The position numbers and the translations under genes were made by a program. From NCBI RefSeq assembly GCF_022482905.1, contig NZ_JAKVOI010000001.1, forward strand, positions 1,861,958 to 1,925,957: DNA of 64,000 nt. The letters are read 5' to 3'. This DNA is from Clostridium sp. Its GTDB lineage: Bacteria > Bacillota > Clostridia > Clostridiales > Clostridiaceae. The notes under the pieces are model-generated. The model was not told the origin of the DNA. It was given only the letters and a program-made list of their open reading frames with translations, and made no database searches. Below, piece after piece: positions 26,258 through 38,209 of the stretch. Position 1 is the stretch's first letter, and each line of letters begins with the position of its first letter.

Positions 26258-26520
26258 TTATTTTATTGCACAATTTCTCTGTAATTTCTTATCAAGCTGT
26301 GGGCAATAATGATCATACACCATTAACTCTTTATGCAATATTTCTCTATTAAAATATCTCTTAGACTCATTAAGACTCATTGAATTAGCCCACCACTATA
26401 ATCTGGTCGTTATTTTTGCAGAGGATCATCCTCCCAGTCACACAGACCACAAATATCCCAACTATTTTCTTCATCTAGCGACAATGCTCCACAACAAGGG
26501 TACCACCTTTTCTTTTCCAC
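26258..26520 (-). pseudogene. CPCC-family cysteine-rich protein, frameshifted
   Basis: From GTG 26520 the frame reads VEKKRWYPCCGALSLDEE, then DICGLCDWEDDPLQK and a stop. In shifted frames it continues RPDYSGG and then SMSLNESKRYFN, ending at 26258. This is the order expected in CPCC proteins (CPCCG ... C.VC.WEDD ... DP.Y.GGAN..SL.EA). At least two single-base losses (around 26412 and 26390) break it. The usual first cysteine of CPCC is Tyr here. Small zinc-binding proteins of this family are of unknown role. Confidence 0.65.
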
Positions 26521-26545
26521 TACAATCCCTCCAAATATTTTAATT

Positions 26546-27127
26546 TTATTTCGATTCATTTATGCCGCCGCAAAATGACCAGTAATTTCTCTCAATAAAA
26601 TCTATAAACTTATCCCAGAATTCATCTTCTAAACAGTTTTCTGGTACTGATACACAGCCATCTATTTCAATTTCCTTGGTGTTGATGAATTCTCCATCTT
26701 CATTTTCATCAAGAGCATCGAATATCCTGTCCTCGGCTTTACGGTATTTTTTCACCCTCTCGTAATCTACAGCTGAAGGATTTTTTATCCTTGACAAGTC
26801 CGTGTTGTCACATAAATCACACAGTTTTACATGACTGGCTATCTTATTTTTTACAATCCTACTTATGTATTCATCATAGGTTTCACCATCTCGCCTGGTC
26901 AGGGCATCCAGTGCAGACAGTACTTCCTCAGAAAAGCCCTGATCTCTTAAGTAGTCCAGAGATATATCCGTATCTTCTACTACATCGTGGAGTACTGCAC
27001 ATATTCTCTCAGCTTCACTTCTTCTTGAAAACATTACCCGCAGAGGATGCAGTATATATGGCTGTCCACCTTTATCAACCTGACCCTCGTGGGCCTTTGC
27101 AGCTACTACAATTGCCTTGTCCAACAT
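26546..27127 (-). CDS. HD-domain phosphohydrolase (SpoT-hydrolase-like)
   Basis: A 193-residue single-domain HD protein. Metal ligands are seen at H27 (ILHPLRV), the HD pair in VLHDVVEDT (about 47-48) and a later Asp in LCDLCDNTDL. The N-terminal KAHEGQVDKGGQPYILHPL matches small alarmone hydrolases (Mesh1/SpoT HD domain). It may degrade (p)ppGpp or a related nucleotide. No synthetase or TGS/ACT domain follows. It is 25 nt downstream of a SIMPL gene in the same direction, so the two are probably co-transcribed. Confidence 0.8.
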   Translation of the reverse strand: MLDKAIVVAAKAHEGQVDKGGQPYILHPLRVMFSRRSEAERICAVLHDVVEDTDISLDYLRDQGFSEEVLSALDALTRRDGETYDEYISRIVKNKIASHVKLCDLCDNTDLSRIKNPSAVDYERVKKYRKAEDRIFDALDENEDGEFINTKEIEIDGCVSVPENCLEDEFWDKFIDFIERNYWSFCGGINESK

Positions 27128-27152
27128 TATATTTCCTCCTTAATCATCACAT

Positions 27153-27806
27153 TTACTTTATCTTCCATGAAAATAAAACTGTATCACTGACTTCTATATT
27201 ATCCGGTTCGATATCCGGGGCATAAGATGACTGAACAGTCATGCAATTTTCCTCCACCTCATATTTTGTTTGAGAATAAAGGTGCAGTTCACCCCAATCG
27301 TAATCAATACCAATCAGATCGCCAAGAGTAACTCCTGATGCTTTTGCTAAGACTTCTGCCTTATGTTTTGCATTTTCAGCGGCACTTACCAAAAGTTTTT
27401 CACTGATAGCAGATTTATCCTTAACAGAAAACTGTATATCCAACTGTGGATTTATTTGTGTTTTTGCAATAGCAGCAAATACCTTTGACATTACTTCCGT
27501 GTCAAAATCAAACTCAATTTTTAAACTTTGCTTGCAAATGTATCCATCAAATTTGCTTCTATAATTGTCGTTATTATCACGACAACTCTCATAGTGCATT
27601 TTTATATTAAAACTTGTTGTTTTTAGATCTTCTTTGTCAAAACTTGCTGATTCAATTGCATTTTGTAAAATTTCTATTGAATCAGCCGCAAGTTTCATTG
27701 TCTTGCCATAATCATAATGTTGTGATTCAAGGTTCATAGCAATAACAATTAAATCCGGCTTAACATTAATATTACTTGTACCTTTCACTCTAATTAAATG
27801 ATCCAT
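27153..27806 (-). CDS. SIMPL (DUF541) domain protein
   Basis: A 217-residue protein with the SIMPL pattern: VKGTSNINVKPDLIVIAMNLESQ at the start and the late AAENAKHKAEVLAKASGVTLGDLIGIDY. Unlike many SIMPL proteins it lacks a signal peptide, so it is probably cytosolic. The family includes BP26 and oxidative-stress proteins; molecular function is not known. A strong AAGGAGG ribosome-binding site precedes ATG 27806. Confidence 0.8.
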   Translation of the reverse strand: MDHLIRVKGTSNINVKPDLIVIAMNLESQHYDYGKTMKLAADSIEILQNAIESASFDKEDLKTTSFNIKMHYESCRDNNDNYRSKFDGYICKQSLKIEFDFDTEVMSKVFAAIAKTQINPQLDIQFSVKDKSAISEKLLVSAAENAKHKAEVLAKASGVTLGDLIGIDYDWGELHLYSQTKYEVEENCMTVQSSYAPDIEPDNIEVSDTVLFSWKIK

Positions 27807-28018
27807 TCAAATAACCTCCTTCAGTTCCATTTCATATGCTCAATAATCATTTGCTTTCAATCTTCTTATATAAAAGTTCAGCTGTATCTTTATCTCATTC
27901 TGTCTATAGTCTCTATCATATCCTCTATGAATCTGCTTGTATACCTGAATCTCACTCTTTCCAGTTTCCCTGCCTGCATGAGTCTGAATCATCTGCATAT
28001 TGAAAAGCTTTCACGGAT

Positions 28019-28246
28019 TCATGCAGAATCACAATGGCAATATATAATAAAAGCATTTGAATACAGCATATCTCCACCTTCATCTATTTTTATATCTACC
28101 CGGTATTTTTCGCTTCCTTCTATGAAAAAAACATATTCACTATTCCCTTTTTTATAGAACTCGACTATATTTCCATCGTTATAATAATCATATCCCCTAT
28201 CTAAGATAGTCTTATCTACGTGCTCTTCGAAATCATTTACATTCAT
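28019..28246 (-). pseudogene. Truncated SWIM zinc-finger protein (N-terminal domain only)
   Basis: The 75-residue ORF (MNVNDFEEHVDKTILDRGYD ... YRVDIKID) matches the N-terminal domain of SWIM proteins up to the first CxC (YCHCDSA), where it stops. The rest of the CxCx(n)CxH motif is missing. Downstream, a 50-codon ORF on the same strand (27840-27992, rich in Arg/Lys/Tyr) may be the displaced remains of the C-terminal part. I read it as a truncated gene. Confidence 0.5.
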
Positions 28247-28440
28247 CTTCTATTCCCCATTCTTATAAGTCTATTATTTTAAAATATACACTTAAAATTC
28301 TACCCTGACAATATGATATTATTATCAAAATCAAAGGCTTACTAAATGGAGTTATGTAAATCTTCAAGATTATATTGAGCTGAAAGTTCTATTTTATAAA
28401 TAAACCCCATCATACAGTATAGTAACAGTTAACTAGGTTA

Positions 28441-29499
28441 TTAAATACTAAGCAGACCTGATTTCATAGCTAAATGTCTAAGAAATGGATTGTACATAGC
28501 TGGAGATTTTAAATTTTTAATGAGTAGATTTAACTTGATATGCTTTACCCTGTGCTTATATCTATCCAAAAAACCATCTATTTCCTCTTCAAGACTCTGC
28601 GCTAAATATAAGGAACTTTTTAATGCATAACTGATTCCCTCTGCGGAGCTAGGGCTAATAGCACCTGCTGCTTCTCCGACCAGGGCTATACCATTCCTTC
28701 CTGCACAAAGCTGGGATATCTTCTTCGGTCTGTAGATATATGCTCCCTCTGTTTTTATTGTGTTATCAAAATTAAAGCCTAGCTGTGTTAGTTTTGTTTT
28801 CAATATTTCATACTTTTTCCTGGTATTATCCCTGGGTCTAAGTGCTGAGCCTAATAATAAATAATTTTCCTTCGGTATTATCCAAGAGTAGAAATCACTT
28901 ATTTCTTCATCAAAAATTGCAGTAAAATACTGCATAGGACATGGACATTCAAACCATTGCTGAATTGAAATATATTTTTCAGGAATATTTACATCTTTGT
29001 CAATAAAATTCCTTATCCTTGAAGATGCCCCATCAGCACCTACAATAATTCTTGTCTTTGCAGATATTTCTTTTCCATTATGAATATACTTTATTTCATA
29101 TCCACCTGACACTTCAGCAAAACTTTTAAAATGGGAATTAAACTTTTTATCAACTCCATTTGGAATTATAGAAACCAGCCACCTGTCAAATTTACTCCTA
29201 TCCATATTAAAATAAAATCTCTGATATAGCCTCTCTAGATTATTAGTTAAATCAATGGCTCTTACAGCAAAGGGCTGCGGATCAACCAGGATATCTTTCG
29301 GTATACCTAACCCTAACTTAGCAATCATTTTCTGGGCATCGGGAGCCAATAATCCGCCGCAGCATTTATTTATATGGTTTTTGGGATTCTCATTTTCCAG
29401 ATCTCTTTTATCTATTAATAAAAGCTTATATTTATCTCCAATTAATCGTGCAAGTGTGGAACCTGCAGGTCCTGCTCCTACTATTACAATGTCATACAT
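28441..29499 (-). CDS. FAD-dependent oxidoreductase, geranylgeranyl-reductase family
   Basis: A 352-residue flavoprotein with GAGPAGSTLARLI at the N-terminus (Rossmann FAD site), CCGGLLAPDAQ, the second FAD motif GADGASSRIR, and GEAAGAISPSSAEGISYAL near the C-terminus. This is the GGR/para-hydroxybenzoate-hydroxylase-like group that reduces isoprenoid double bonds or oxidises ring compounds. I chose ATG 29499 with GGGAGG upstream. It stands alone in direction with the downstream decayed genes; the partner and substrate are unknown. Confidence 0.8.
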   Translation of the reverse strand: MYDIVIVGAGPAGSTLARLIGDKYKLLLIDKRDLENENPKNHINKCCGGLLAPDAQKMIAKLGLGIPKDILVDPQPFAVRAIDLTNNLERLYQRFYFNMDRSKFDRWLVSIIPNGVDKKFNSHFKSFAEVSGGYEIKYIHNGKEISAKTRIIVGADGASSRIRNFIDKDVNIPEKYISIQQWFECPCPMQYFTAIFDEEISDFYSWIIPKENYLLLGSALRPRDNTRKKYEILKTKLTQLGFNFDNTIKTEGAYIYRPKKISQLCAGRNGIALVGEAAGAISPSSAEGISYALKSSLYLAQSLEEEIDGFLDRYKHRVKHIKLNLLIKNLKSPAMYNPFLRHLAMKSGLLSI

Positions 29500-29527
29500 A
29501 AATGTAGCCTCCCAAAATAATCTTCTT

Positions 29528-29737
29528 TTAAGTATCATTTCTATATTCTAGAATATCTCCCGGCTGGCATTCTAAAGCCTTGCAAATTGCATCTAAAGTA
29601 GATAATCGAATTGCTTTTGCCTTTCCATTTTTTAATATAGAAAGATTGGCCATGGTTATTCCAACCCTCTTTGAAAGCTCTGTAAGACTCATTTTCCTTT
29701 TGGCCAGCATAACATCAATATTGATTATAATTGCCAA
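29528..29737 (-). CDS. Small XRE-type DNA-binding protein (YozG-like)
   Basis: A 69-residue Cro/CI-type helix-turn-helix: MLAKRKMSLTELSKRVGITM, then NLSILKNGKAKAIRLSTLDA, then ALECQPGDILEY. I favour the TTG start at 29737; the GTG at 29746 lies inside the GAGGTGG ribosome-binding site. It follows the DUF2975 gene by 10 nt. A DUF2975 membrane protein plus YozG-type regulator is a common conserved pair in Firmicutes. Confidence 0.8.
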   Translation of the reverse strand: MAIIINIDVMLAKRKMSLTELSKRVGITMANLSILKNGKAKAIRLSTLDAICKALECQPGDILEYRNDT

Positions 29738-29747
29738 GTTATCCACC

Positions 29748-30200
29748 TCAAATCGTTAAATCATTTTCTGATTTTATATCAATAGCATCTTGTAAAAGTT
29801 TTTGAAGAACAGCAGCAAAAACTGCAATAACAATTGATGCAAAGATAAAAATTACTGGAAATGCTATGAGACCCGGTGCATCATCTGCATCTGCTATAGG
29901 AATTACAAATGGTATAAGTACTGTATATATAACACTAATTATGATTGCGCAGTATTTTATGTACTTTAAAATCTTTACAGAAATTTGAGAGAAAGCTTTA
30001 TTCCTGTCAATATAGCTTAAAAGTCTTAAAGCTTGATACAGAGCAAAAAAAAATGTTGCAGCAGCTGCATACACACCAATTAGAATGGGATAATGTAAAT
30101 AATCTGCAGTTGAAGGCAACCAAAATATGCACAAAGCAAAAACTGGAATTCCAATAAGAAAAACTGCCACCTTTAAAAAAATTGTTGATTTAAGTCTCAT
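29748..30200 (-). CDS. DUF2975 membrane protein
   Basis: A 150-residue protein with four predicted membrane spans and the DUF2975 pattern (ALRLLSYIDRNKAFSQISVK between spans 2 and 3; a late LLQDAIDIKSENDLTI). It is paired with the XRE regulator downstream. It may sense or signal at the membrane; function unknown. Confidence 0.8.
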   Translation of the reverse strand: MRLKSTIFLKVAVFLIGIPVFALCIFWLPSTADYLHYPILIGVYAAAATFFFALYQALRLLSYIDRNKAFSQISVKILKYIKYCAIIISVIYTVLIPFVIPIADADDAPGLIAFPVIFIFASIVIAVFAAVLQKLLQDAIDIKSENDLTI

Positions 30201-30342
30201 AAAAGCACCTCACTTATTCATTATGATTTGATTTTAACATATGTTTTATTGTTTTACAATATATTATTATTGAATTTAGCTATATATTTGTTGTTATTAT
30301 TCAATAGTAAATTGAAGGGGGTTAATTGAAAGATGAGATGCC

Positions 30343-30456
30343 ACTTTGTAAAACGAAAAACTATGTTTGTAATTTAAAACTTAATCCTTGTAAATGAAAC
30401 GCAGTTTTTGTAACCTAAAGTCCAGTTTTGTAAGCGAAGAGCCACATTTGTAATTC
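30343..30456. repeat. Six TTGTAA repeats at 20-21 bp spacing
   Basis: TTGTAA occurs at 30346, 30367, 30388, 30408, 30428 and 30448, i.e. intervals of 21, 21, 20, 20 and 20 bp, in the loose consensus (CA)nTTTTGTAAnnnAAA. Such helical-phase arrays are seen at the ends of some insertion sequences (IS21-like transposase sites) and in iterons. It sits in the 410-bp gap between DUF2975 and the IS30-type element. The rest of that gap (30457-30580) holds a short GGAG/CTCC hairpin with T7 and nothing else recognised. Confidence 0.7.
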
Positions 30457-30580
30457 AAATGCTGTTTGATTTCTCTTCATTTCTGGTGTATGATTGTGAA
30501 AAATAAGCATGCCAAATGGAGGTCAACTCCCTCTCGATTTTTTTGTAATCGGAGAATCCACCCTTGAATCTTTGGTCAGA

Positions 30581-31951
30581 TAATAGGTTGGCGGCACTGA
30601 TTATTTAAAGGTTACTTTTTAAGAAGAGCTGGTTTTAGCATGATATCTCCGGCGGCAACCGGATAACATCCAAGTTTATGCAAAACCTCTTCTCCGTGGT
30701 AAAAGCTGAATGTTTCGTACGGACTGCGTTTATTCAGCTTTTTTCTTTTGTAGGAATTAATATGATTCATCATCAGATTGATATCATCCTGTGTAAGTTC
30801 ATTAAAGCTACTACCTTTTGGAAGAACCCGACGAATCAATTCATGGTTTACTTCGATAGCACCTTTTTGATAAGGACTACCTGCATCGCAATAAAATATA
30901 TGTGTACGCAAAAATGGAAATCTATCCCGATATTCAATGGCTTTTGGGTTGGAAAACTCACTCCCGTTGTCTGTAAGAATGACAGGAAATAACTCTGAAA
31001 ACAATTCCTGGCCAAGTATCTTATCAAGATGATTAAATACATCAGTAACAGACTTTGAAGTGTTGGCATCCCTCAGGGACGCAAGCATCAGGCTGCAATC
31101 AACAAAGTGAATAGTTAAAAGACATTTACCGCCCTTGACTCCCATGACAGAATCCATCTGCACAATTGCAGTATCAGGATTCTTGTTAATAAAGGTTTCA
31201 AAATCTTTGTAGTTGCGGCTAATGCGGCAGCCTTTATCCACCTTGAACTCCGGCTTTTTATAGCGTTCACGAAATCTTACTTTTCGTGGAAGGTCGATAT
31301 TTCTAATATCAAAAAGACAGGCATCAATATAGTTATAAATGGTCTTTTCACTACACATCAACTCATCCTGATGATTAATGTAAATCTGATTGACAGACTG
31401 CCCATTTTGAATGAGTGGTGAAATTATACGATTCAATCTGCTAATTTCATTTTCAGAAACGCAAAGTGTTTTTGGCAAGTATAAATTCTAGAGTTAGAAA
31501 TCTTCTCGTGAGCTTTGATGTGAGCATGTTCAGCATCATAGATACTTTTCATGAGAGTGCATTTGCCAATGGCTTCACAGCCATTGCAGACATAAGGAAC
31601 ACGATATTTTGCAGTACATATTTCTTCTATGTACTCTTTGCAGTTCGTGTTACAGGAAGAGCATAGTTTACAATAGGTTACAGATTTCCTGCTACAGTCC
31701 TTTCCACAAATGCTTTTTAATCTACAGTTAAAGCGATTCTTGCAAGCGTTAAATGGAAATCCAGGATAGCCTGTTGCTACTTCAGAACTGTATTTACGAA
31801 CTTCTCTGGAAATAGTGGTTGGATCTTTTCCCATACGGCGAGCGATTTCTTTAAATGAAAGGCCTTCCTTTAGGTACTTTTGCAAATCTAATCTCGCTTC
31901 ATAAATAAAAAACTTTGACATATATCCTCCATTTCTGCCGCCAACTAATAA
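30581..31951 (-). mobile_element. IS30-type insertion sequence with ~16-bp inverted ends
   Basis: The left end TAATAGGTTGGCGGCA (30581-30596) and the reverse complement of the right end, TTATTAGTTGGCGGCA (31951-31936), match at 13 of 16 positions. Between them lies one transposase in two overlapping frames. I could not identify a clear target-site duplication. The ends are assigned by the inverted repeat only. Confidence 0.7.
30612..31921 (-). pseudogene. IS30-family transposase split by a -1 frameshift
   Basis: The first frame (31921-31433, 162 residues) has the N-terminal helix-turn-helix (GLSFKEIARRMGKDPTTISREV) and a cysteine-rich zinc-finger-like region. The second (31478-30612) has the DDE core: Asp in VQMDSVMG, Asp in ILTDNGSEF and Glu in AIEVNHELIRR. 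The frames overlap by 46 bp. The switch falls near the run TGCCAAAAAC. It may be a programmed -1 frameshift, but IS30 transposases are normally one ORF, so I treat it as a broken gene. Confidence 0.75.
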
Positions 31952-31974
31952 AGGATATATAAAACAAAACTAAT

Positions 31975-32017
31975 AAGCAAACAAAAGACTGGTAATTAAC
32001 CAATCTCTTGTTTGCTA
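31975..32017 (-). terminator. Long hairpin, probable second terminator downstream of rph
   Basis: Arms AGCAAACAAAAGACTGG and CCAATCTCTTGTTTGCT (two mismatches) with T-rich DNA after it on the minus strand. It sits just outside the IS element's right end. Confidence 0.5.
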
Positions 32018-32130
32018 AGATGCAACTAACTAACGAGTGAATATTTATTATTATTAATACAACCTAGTTAGTATCGGAATGGTCGCATTTCAATTTACAA
32101 TTGAGGATATTGATGGCTTTATCCACAGAT

Positions 32131-32163
32131 AAAAGGCATCCAAACTTTAACTTAGATGCTTTT
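32131..32163 (-). terminator. Terminator of the rifamycin phosphotransferase gene
   Basis: AAAAGCATC / GATGCCTTTT arms on the minus strand right after the stop codon, followed by a T-rich tail. Confidence 0.7.
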
Positions 32164-32169
32164 CCCCCA

Positions 32170-34859
<2,690 letters not shown>

Positions 34860-34955
34860 TTATATCACTGACAAAAAATAAGAAATAGTCTGCATTTATA
34901 ATTTTTTATATGTTATAATTAAAGTGGAAGCGATTTAATTTCAAATTATATTAAC

Positions 34956-35949
34956 TTAAACACCAAGTTCATATATTAACTTCTTAAAAGTATCATAGGC
35001 CGGTTTAGGCGAATAATCATCTCTCATAATTCCATATTGATGGAAAAGATCATCTTTTGAACTATCTGCATCCCGGAGTCCGAAAAGTTCATAATGGGAA
35101 ATATTAAGCTCCTGCCGCAAATTATAGATTGTTCTAACAACTGTTTCAAGAACCTCGGTTTGACGTTCATAGGTTCTTTTCATATTGGCAACAGGATTCT
35201 TTCCCGTAGGCCATCCGTTTTCTGTAACCCGTATAGGTACTGAAGTTGGTATACCTGTTGTAACAAGACTTTTTTCTCTTAAATTGCGGAGTTTATGTTC
35301 AACAGATAAAGTTATTTCTTTTAAATCCATCTGATGATCTTCAAATACATCCACATAAAAATTATGTCCCACAAAATCAACTGAATCAATAAATGTTTTA
35401 TTCCCAGACTTTGCAAAATTTTTTCCAAAAGTGTGGAACTGCAGCAGGACCTTCAGGCACGGAGCCGAATCCAATTTTTATCGGTAGATTAAGCTCCTGT
35501 ACTGCCTTCTTAGCTGAAATCACTCCTTCTACAAGGACTTGTATTATATATGGCTTCGAACCTTCCATAAATGACAAATTGGGTTCGTTTGTAATTTGAA
35601 GGGAAACTAAATTAAAACCGTATCGGTTAATAACTTTTCTAATAAAATTAAGCCAGTTATTAAGTTCTATATCTGGTTTCTGATTATCTGTCCAATCACC
35701 ACAACCTATGGTAAGGTCTCCCATCAAACCAGCATTAAGATAGTGATCTGCATTTGATAGCATTTTTTCTTCCCATTCTTTTGTATATACAAGATAATTT
35801 CTCGGTAACAGCTTTTTAATCCCACCTTTAAGATCTCCTAAAGCTAATTGAATCTTTTTATAATTATCCCCAGGTCCTGTAGTCAAACCAAAAGGAGTGC
35901 CCGCTGCACTTAACGGATAAATCCCAAATGTTAATCCTGATGAATTCAT
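34956..35949 (-). pseudogene. Clan-A glycoside hydrolase-like protein, frameshifted
   Basis: Two overlapping frames make one ~330-residue protein. The first, from ATG 35949 (GGAAGAGG upstream), runs MNSSGLTFGIYPLSAAGTPF to PEGPAAVPHFWK; the second continues NFAKSGNKTFIDSVDFVGHN to the stop at 34956. The break is at the run TTTTGGAAAAAATTTTGC (near 35425). Probable catalytic acids are the Glu in ITNEPN and the Glu in VTENGWPTG, the spacing expected of a (beta/alpha)8 clan-A hydrolase. There is no signal peptide. The homopolymer site leaves open a sequencing error. Confidence 0.65.
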
Positions 35950-35994
35950 GTTTTTAACCTCTTCCTTTTTTATATTCTTTAATTCTCCACATAA

Positions 35995-36276
35995 AATAAG
36001 CATCCTAAATATCAGAATGCTTATTAAAAGGAGATCTATCAAATTATTGTCCAATGGTGGTTGCACTTAAGTTTATCGTGCCCTGCAACCACAGACACCT
36101 GATTACAATAATAGAGGGAACTATTATTTTTAATTTTACTAAAATATTTTCTTACTATATTTATTATTTTATAAGTTATTTGTTACAACTTAATGTCACA
36201 TTTATTAATTATTTGTAACAAATATACTATTTTATAGAGAAAAAAATAAGCACCTGATAGTTAATCAAATGCTTAC
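35995..36276 (-). terminator. Gene-free stretch with two hairpins
   Basis: Between 35950 and 36481 no gene is visible. Two hairpins stand out: AATAAGCAT / ATGCTTATT (35995-36025), with a weak tail, and AAGCACCTGAT / ATCAAATGCTT (36248-36274), followed on the minus strand by T6. The second is a good terminator for the ABC transporter operon ending at 36482. The two hairpins resemble each other in sequence. The remaining DNA is AT-rich with nothing recognised. Confidence 0.5.
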
Positions 36277-36481
36277 TCTTTTCTCTAAGTATTTCTACTT
36301 AGGACATGTATTATTATATATGTAAATAATTACTAATTCAAGTATTAACTGTTAAATAACATCTAACATTATTTTAAAACAGAGAGAAGTCCGTCTTCAG
36401 CTAGGAAATATTATAAACCTAGAAATTACAAAGGCTTTCTTCCTTCTTCCGTGCTTCGGTCAAAATGCTATTGCAAATTCA

Positions 36482-38209
36482 TCATTTCTCTATAATCCCA
36501 TATAATTTAGCATACAGTCCATTATTATTTAATAGTTCTTCGTGCTTTCCCCCTTCTGCAATTCTACCTCCGTCTACTACTAAAATTTGATCTGCAGCTT
36601 TAACCGTATTTAATCTATGAGCTATAACAAGAAGAGTTTTATCTCTTACCAATTCGGAAATTGCTTCCTGTATATAAAATTCATTGTCAGCGTCAATATT
36701 TGCCGTCGCTTCATCCAATATAACTATGGGAGCGTCCTTTAAAATACAACGGGCAATAGAAATCCTCTGTTTTTCTCCTCCCGAAAGGCTTGCACCTCCT
36801 TCTCCCACTATAGTTTCAAGTCCTTGAGTAAGCCTATTTATAAACTCATAGCATCTTGCTTTTTTCACTGCTTCAATAACCTGTTCTCTTGTTGCATTTT
36901 TTGAACCCATTTTTATATTGTTGTAAATAGTATCCTGAAATAAATAATTTCTTTGAAATACCATACTTATACTGTCCATGAGTGTTACAAGTGAGAAATC
37001 TTTTATATTTATACCTCTGACTTTTATGGTTCCCTTCTTTATATCCCAGAATCTTGGAACCAAATTGACAATAGTGGATTTTCCTCCTCCGGAAAGCCCT
37101 ACCAATGCAGTCATGGTTTTCGGATATAATTTTATGTTGATATCCTTTAAAACATCTTTTTCTTCGTATCTGAAAGATACATTTTTGAATTCCAGCTCAG
37201 GTGTACTTTTTTCTGATTCCGGCATGGTGGAATTCCCTTCCTGACTTAATTCTTTTACCTTAAAAAGTTCATTTATTCTATCCAAGCATTTGCTCATTAT
37301 CATCATCATATTCATGTCTCCTGCAAGTGCCTTTAAAGGTGCGAAAAAATCAAATACAAACAGCAGCACTCCTATCAAATATGCTCCCGGCATTTCTTTT
37401 ATTTTATAAAGATAAATTGATGCTGCAAATATAATAGATGTGGATACTGCTGCCAGAAGGAATACTCTTAACATCCATTTTCCCACTTCAGTTTCTAAAT
37501 TAATCGCACAGTCCTTGCTGTCCTTAAAGGCATTTCTTAGAGATTTGGATTCGGAGCCCATTAAATTAAAGCTTCTCATAACAGACATTCCTTCTACAAA
37601 TGAAATTACGGAATCTGTTAATTTCTCATTTTGTCTCTGCCTGATAAATGACTGCTCGTCCATATGTTCACCCATTTTTTCCGTAACAATGTAAAAAAGC
37701 ACTATTGTAATAAAGGTAATGATGCCCAGCCTGTAATCCAGAACAAACAAAAATATATTCATTAATAGTGTTCCGACAATATAGCTGGTTGTAACTGCTA
37801 TTTTATTCATTATATTTTCTTCTATAAACAGCATATCACTGCTTAATACCGAGCTGATTTTGCCCATATTCCCTTCTGTATAATAGCCCATGGGAATTTT
37901 CCTAAAATGATCTCCCAACTGAACCCTTGAATCTGCAAATATCATATAGCCTGCAGCACTTTGCAGCCTGTCGGACAAATAATGCACAATTATCTGCAAT
38001 ATAACCGTAATTATCATAACTATAAATAAATTTATACAGTTCCTGGATGTCATATCATTGTTCATTATTTTTAAGAATACATAAAAAGCATATACTGTAG
38101 GCATTTTCTGAAGAATGGTCTCTATAAAAGCAAGTATAAAGGACACTCTTATTCTATTTCTATATTTTCCGGATAAATACATAATTCTTTTAATTAATTT
38201 AATTCCCAT
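36482..38209 (-). CDS. ABC exporter half-transporter (permease + ATPase), subunit B of pair 1
   Basis: A 575-residue type-IV ABC half-transporter with six membrane spans in the N-terminal ~310 residues, then an ATPase domain: Walker A GLSGGGKST, signature LSGGEKQR, Walker B PIVILDEATA and switch His in VIAHRLN. I chose ATG 38209 (AAAGGAG upstream); it overlaps the partner gene by 11 nt, so the two are coupled and surely form a heterodimer. Such AraC-linked pairs in Firmicutes resemble the YbtP/YbtQ-IrtA/IrtB group, which handle metal-siderophore uptake in spite of an exporter fold. Substrate not known. Confidence 0.82.
   Translation of the reverse strand: MGIKLIKRIMYLSGKYRNRIRVSFILAFIETILQKMPTVYAFYVFLKIMNNDMTSRNCINLFIVMIITVILQIIVHYLSDRLQSAAGYMIFADSRVQLGDHFRKIPMGYYTEGNMGKISSVLSSDMLFIEENIMNKIAVTTSYIVGTLLMNIFLFVLDYRLGIITFITIVLFYIVTEKMGEHMDEQSFIRQRQNEKLTDSVISFVEGMSVMRSFNLMGSESKSLRNAFKDSKDCAINLETEVGKWMLRVFLLAAVSTSIIFAASIYLYKIKEMPGAYLIGVLLFVFDFFAPLKALAGDMNMMMIMSKCLDRINELFKVKELSQEGNSTMPESEKSTPELEFKNVSFRYEEKDVLKDINIKLYPKTMTALVGLSGGGKSTIVNLVPRFWDIKKGTIKVRGINIKDFSLVTLMDSISMVFQRNYLFQDTIYNNIKMGSKNATREQVIEAVKKARCYEFINRLTQGLETIVGEGGASLSGGEKQRISIARCILKDAPIVILDEATANIDADNEFYIQEAISELVRDKTLLVIAHRLNTVKAADQILVVDGGRIAEGGKHEELLNNNGLYAKLYGIIEK

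Noticed and set aside
30457-30580. Possible CRISPR-like or iteron extension after the TTGTAA array
   Set aside because: The periodicity stops at 30453; the units are degenerate with no conserved repeat and spacer pattern, so it is not a CRISPR array.
31433-31921. Cysteine-rich protein as a stand-alone zinc-binding gene
   Set aside because: It is the N-terminal part of the frameshifted IS30-type transposase, with matching inverted ends outside.
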